A stretch of 6,024 nucleotides of DNA from Reyranella sp. Lineage in GTDB: Bacteria > Pseudomonadota > Alphaproteobacteria > Reyranellales > Reyranellaceae. This document shows positions 5,639 to 6,024 of the stretch, piece after piece. The notes below the pieces were generated by a model, which made no database searches, was not told where the DNA came from, and saw only the letters and a program-made list of their open reading frames with translations. The DNA is taken from positions 1-6,024 of the forward strand of contig JADHLS010000363.1 in assembly GCA_016780605.1 (NCBI GenBank). Direction: 5' to 3'. Numbering within the stretch: position 1 is the stretch's first letter; each line of letters starts with the position of its first letter. Position numbers and translations under genes: made by a program.

Positions 5639-5770
5639 TCAGCGGCTGTAGCATTGCACGCCGGTCTTGGTCTGCACGCAATTCTGCTTGGTTCCCGGCG
5701 GGCAACCCGCCCCCGCCCAAACCGTCGAGCTTGCAAACGTTAATGCGACAATCGCCAGCAAGAGTCTCAC
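5639..5770 (-). CDS. Tiny exported three-cysteine peptide (43 aa)
   Basis: This is a very short gene that standard length cut-offs would miss. It starts at GTG (5770-5768) with a strong AAGGAGA (5782-5776) ending 5 bases upstream, which decides the start. Residues 1-19 form a signal peptide (RLLLAIVALTFASSTVWA, with V-W-A as the cleavage motif), so the mature peptide is about 24 residues. Its core, CPPGTKQNCVQTKTGVQCY (23-41), carries three cysteines at 23, 31 and 40. The stop is TGA. An odd cysteine number leaves one free for pairing with another chain, a metal or a dimer. I know no function; small cysteine peptides of this type are often envelope proteins or secreted peptides. The overlapping longer frames on either strand (5545-5853 +, 5837-5589 -) have no signal peptide and no comparable ribosome site. 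Confidence 0.7.
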   Translation of the reverse strand: MRLLLAIVALTFASSTVWAGAGCPPGTKQNCVQTKTGVQCYSR

Positions 5771-5775
5771 GGCCG

Positions 5776-5782
5776 TCTCCTT
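5776..5782 (-). promoter_or_regulatory. Strong ribosome binding site for the 43-aa peptide
   Basis: On the minus strand this reads AAGGAGA, nearly the full anti-16S complement, 5 bases before the GTG at 5770. It is the main reason to accept such a short frame and a non-ATG start. Confidence 0.65.
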
Positions 5783-5794
5783 CGTTGATCCCCA

Positions 5795-5887
5795 TCATAT
5801 TGATGGCTGGCTTGCGGCGGGGTCGGCAAGCTGACACGCGGCGCAGACCGTGATTGAACCCAGCATCCTCGCAACCGGTCGCAACAT
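5795..5887 (-). CDS. Doubtful 30-aa open frame upstream of the 43-aa peptide
   Basis: The frame starts at ATG 5887-5885 (or at GTG 5890-5888, in frame) and reads MLRPVARMLGSITVCAACQL up to a TGA. GAGGAGA lies 8 bases before the GTG, and the N-terminus has a basic then mildly hydrophobic character. A frame entering from the right edge stops at 5889-5887, overlapping this ATG as TGATG, the kind of overlap seen in coupled translation. There is no recognised family, and the length is within what chance gives. Confidence 0.2.
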   Translation of the reverse strand: MLRPVARMLGSITVCAACQLADPAASQPSI

Positions 5888-5990
5888 CACGGCGGACGTC
5901 TCCTCATGTCGACACGACTGCGCGTATTGGGCCGCCTGCGGTCGTATTCTTGACGCGAAGCTGATAAACGCGTGCCGGATATAGAACCCC

Positions 5991-6024
5991 TTAGGATTTG
6001 CCGCGACGCTTCACCGGCGCCGAG
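5991..6024 (-). CDS. Possible C-terminal end of a minus-strand gene
   Basis: From the right edge the minus strand reads SAPVKRRGKS followed by TAA at 5993-5991. A short basic tail of this type is a common protein ending, and the three genes or candidates to its left lie on the same strand. Only ten residues are visible, so it may equally be chance. Confidence 0.2.
   Translation of the reverse strand, partial: SAPVKRRGKS

Noticed and set aside
5545..5853. Plus-strand open frame of 102 codons
   Set aside because: It is antisense to the well-supported 43-aa peptide gene, with Arg/Ser/Pro-rich composition and no ribosome site.
1..6024. CRISPR array, tRNA, rRNA or complete insertion sequence
   Set aside because: I saw no regularly spaced repeats, no cloverleaf-like sequence, no ribosomal RNA sequence and no transposase reading frame in the window.

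Overview
The window looks like chromosomal DNA of a GC-rich alphaproteobacterium, most likely a Bradyrhizobium-like member of the Hyphomicrobiales. The reasons are the strong G/C preference at third codon positions in most genes, a CBS-domain protein of a kind I associate with rhizobia, an RTX protease built for type I secretion, a perfect FNR/FixK-type box, and several tiny secreted proteins. The genus is an inference from style; no marker gene fixes it.

Layout, left to right. Bases 1-845 (+) hold the 3' part of a dihydrodipicolinate synthase gene (dapA family), cut by the window edge. Bases 969-1976 (+) encode a 335-residue protein with two CBS domains and an uncharacterised C-terminal domain. 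Its codon use is more relaxed than that of its neighbours. Bases 1977-2253 hold no convincing gene. Bases 2254-4371 (+) encode a 705-residue serralysin-type (M10) zinc metalloprotease with a short RTX calcium-binding block and a long C-terminal extension ending in a DUF4114-like module and a type I secretion tail.

Bases 4372-4695 are intergenic. They hold a possible mobile-element relic, two small inverted repeats and the FNR/FixK-type box. The box lies upstream of a gene for a small exported protein (4696-4965, +). Facing that gene from the other strand are two more small exported-protein genes: a 101-residue protein (5214-5519, -) and a 43-residue three-cysteine peptide (5639-5770, -). The last 250 bases hold only weak candidates, including the possible C-terminal tail of another minus-strand gene.

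The genes do not form one evident pathway. The left half is housekeeping or regulatory. The middle is a secreted protease with no exporter or inhibitor gene in view. The right part is a cluster of tiny envelope or secreted proteins, one of them probably controlled by oxygen through an FNR/FixK-family activator. The most noteworthy items are that box, the 43-residue peptide gene, and the unknown C-terminal domain of the CBS protein.
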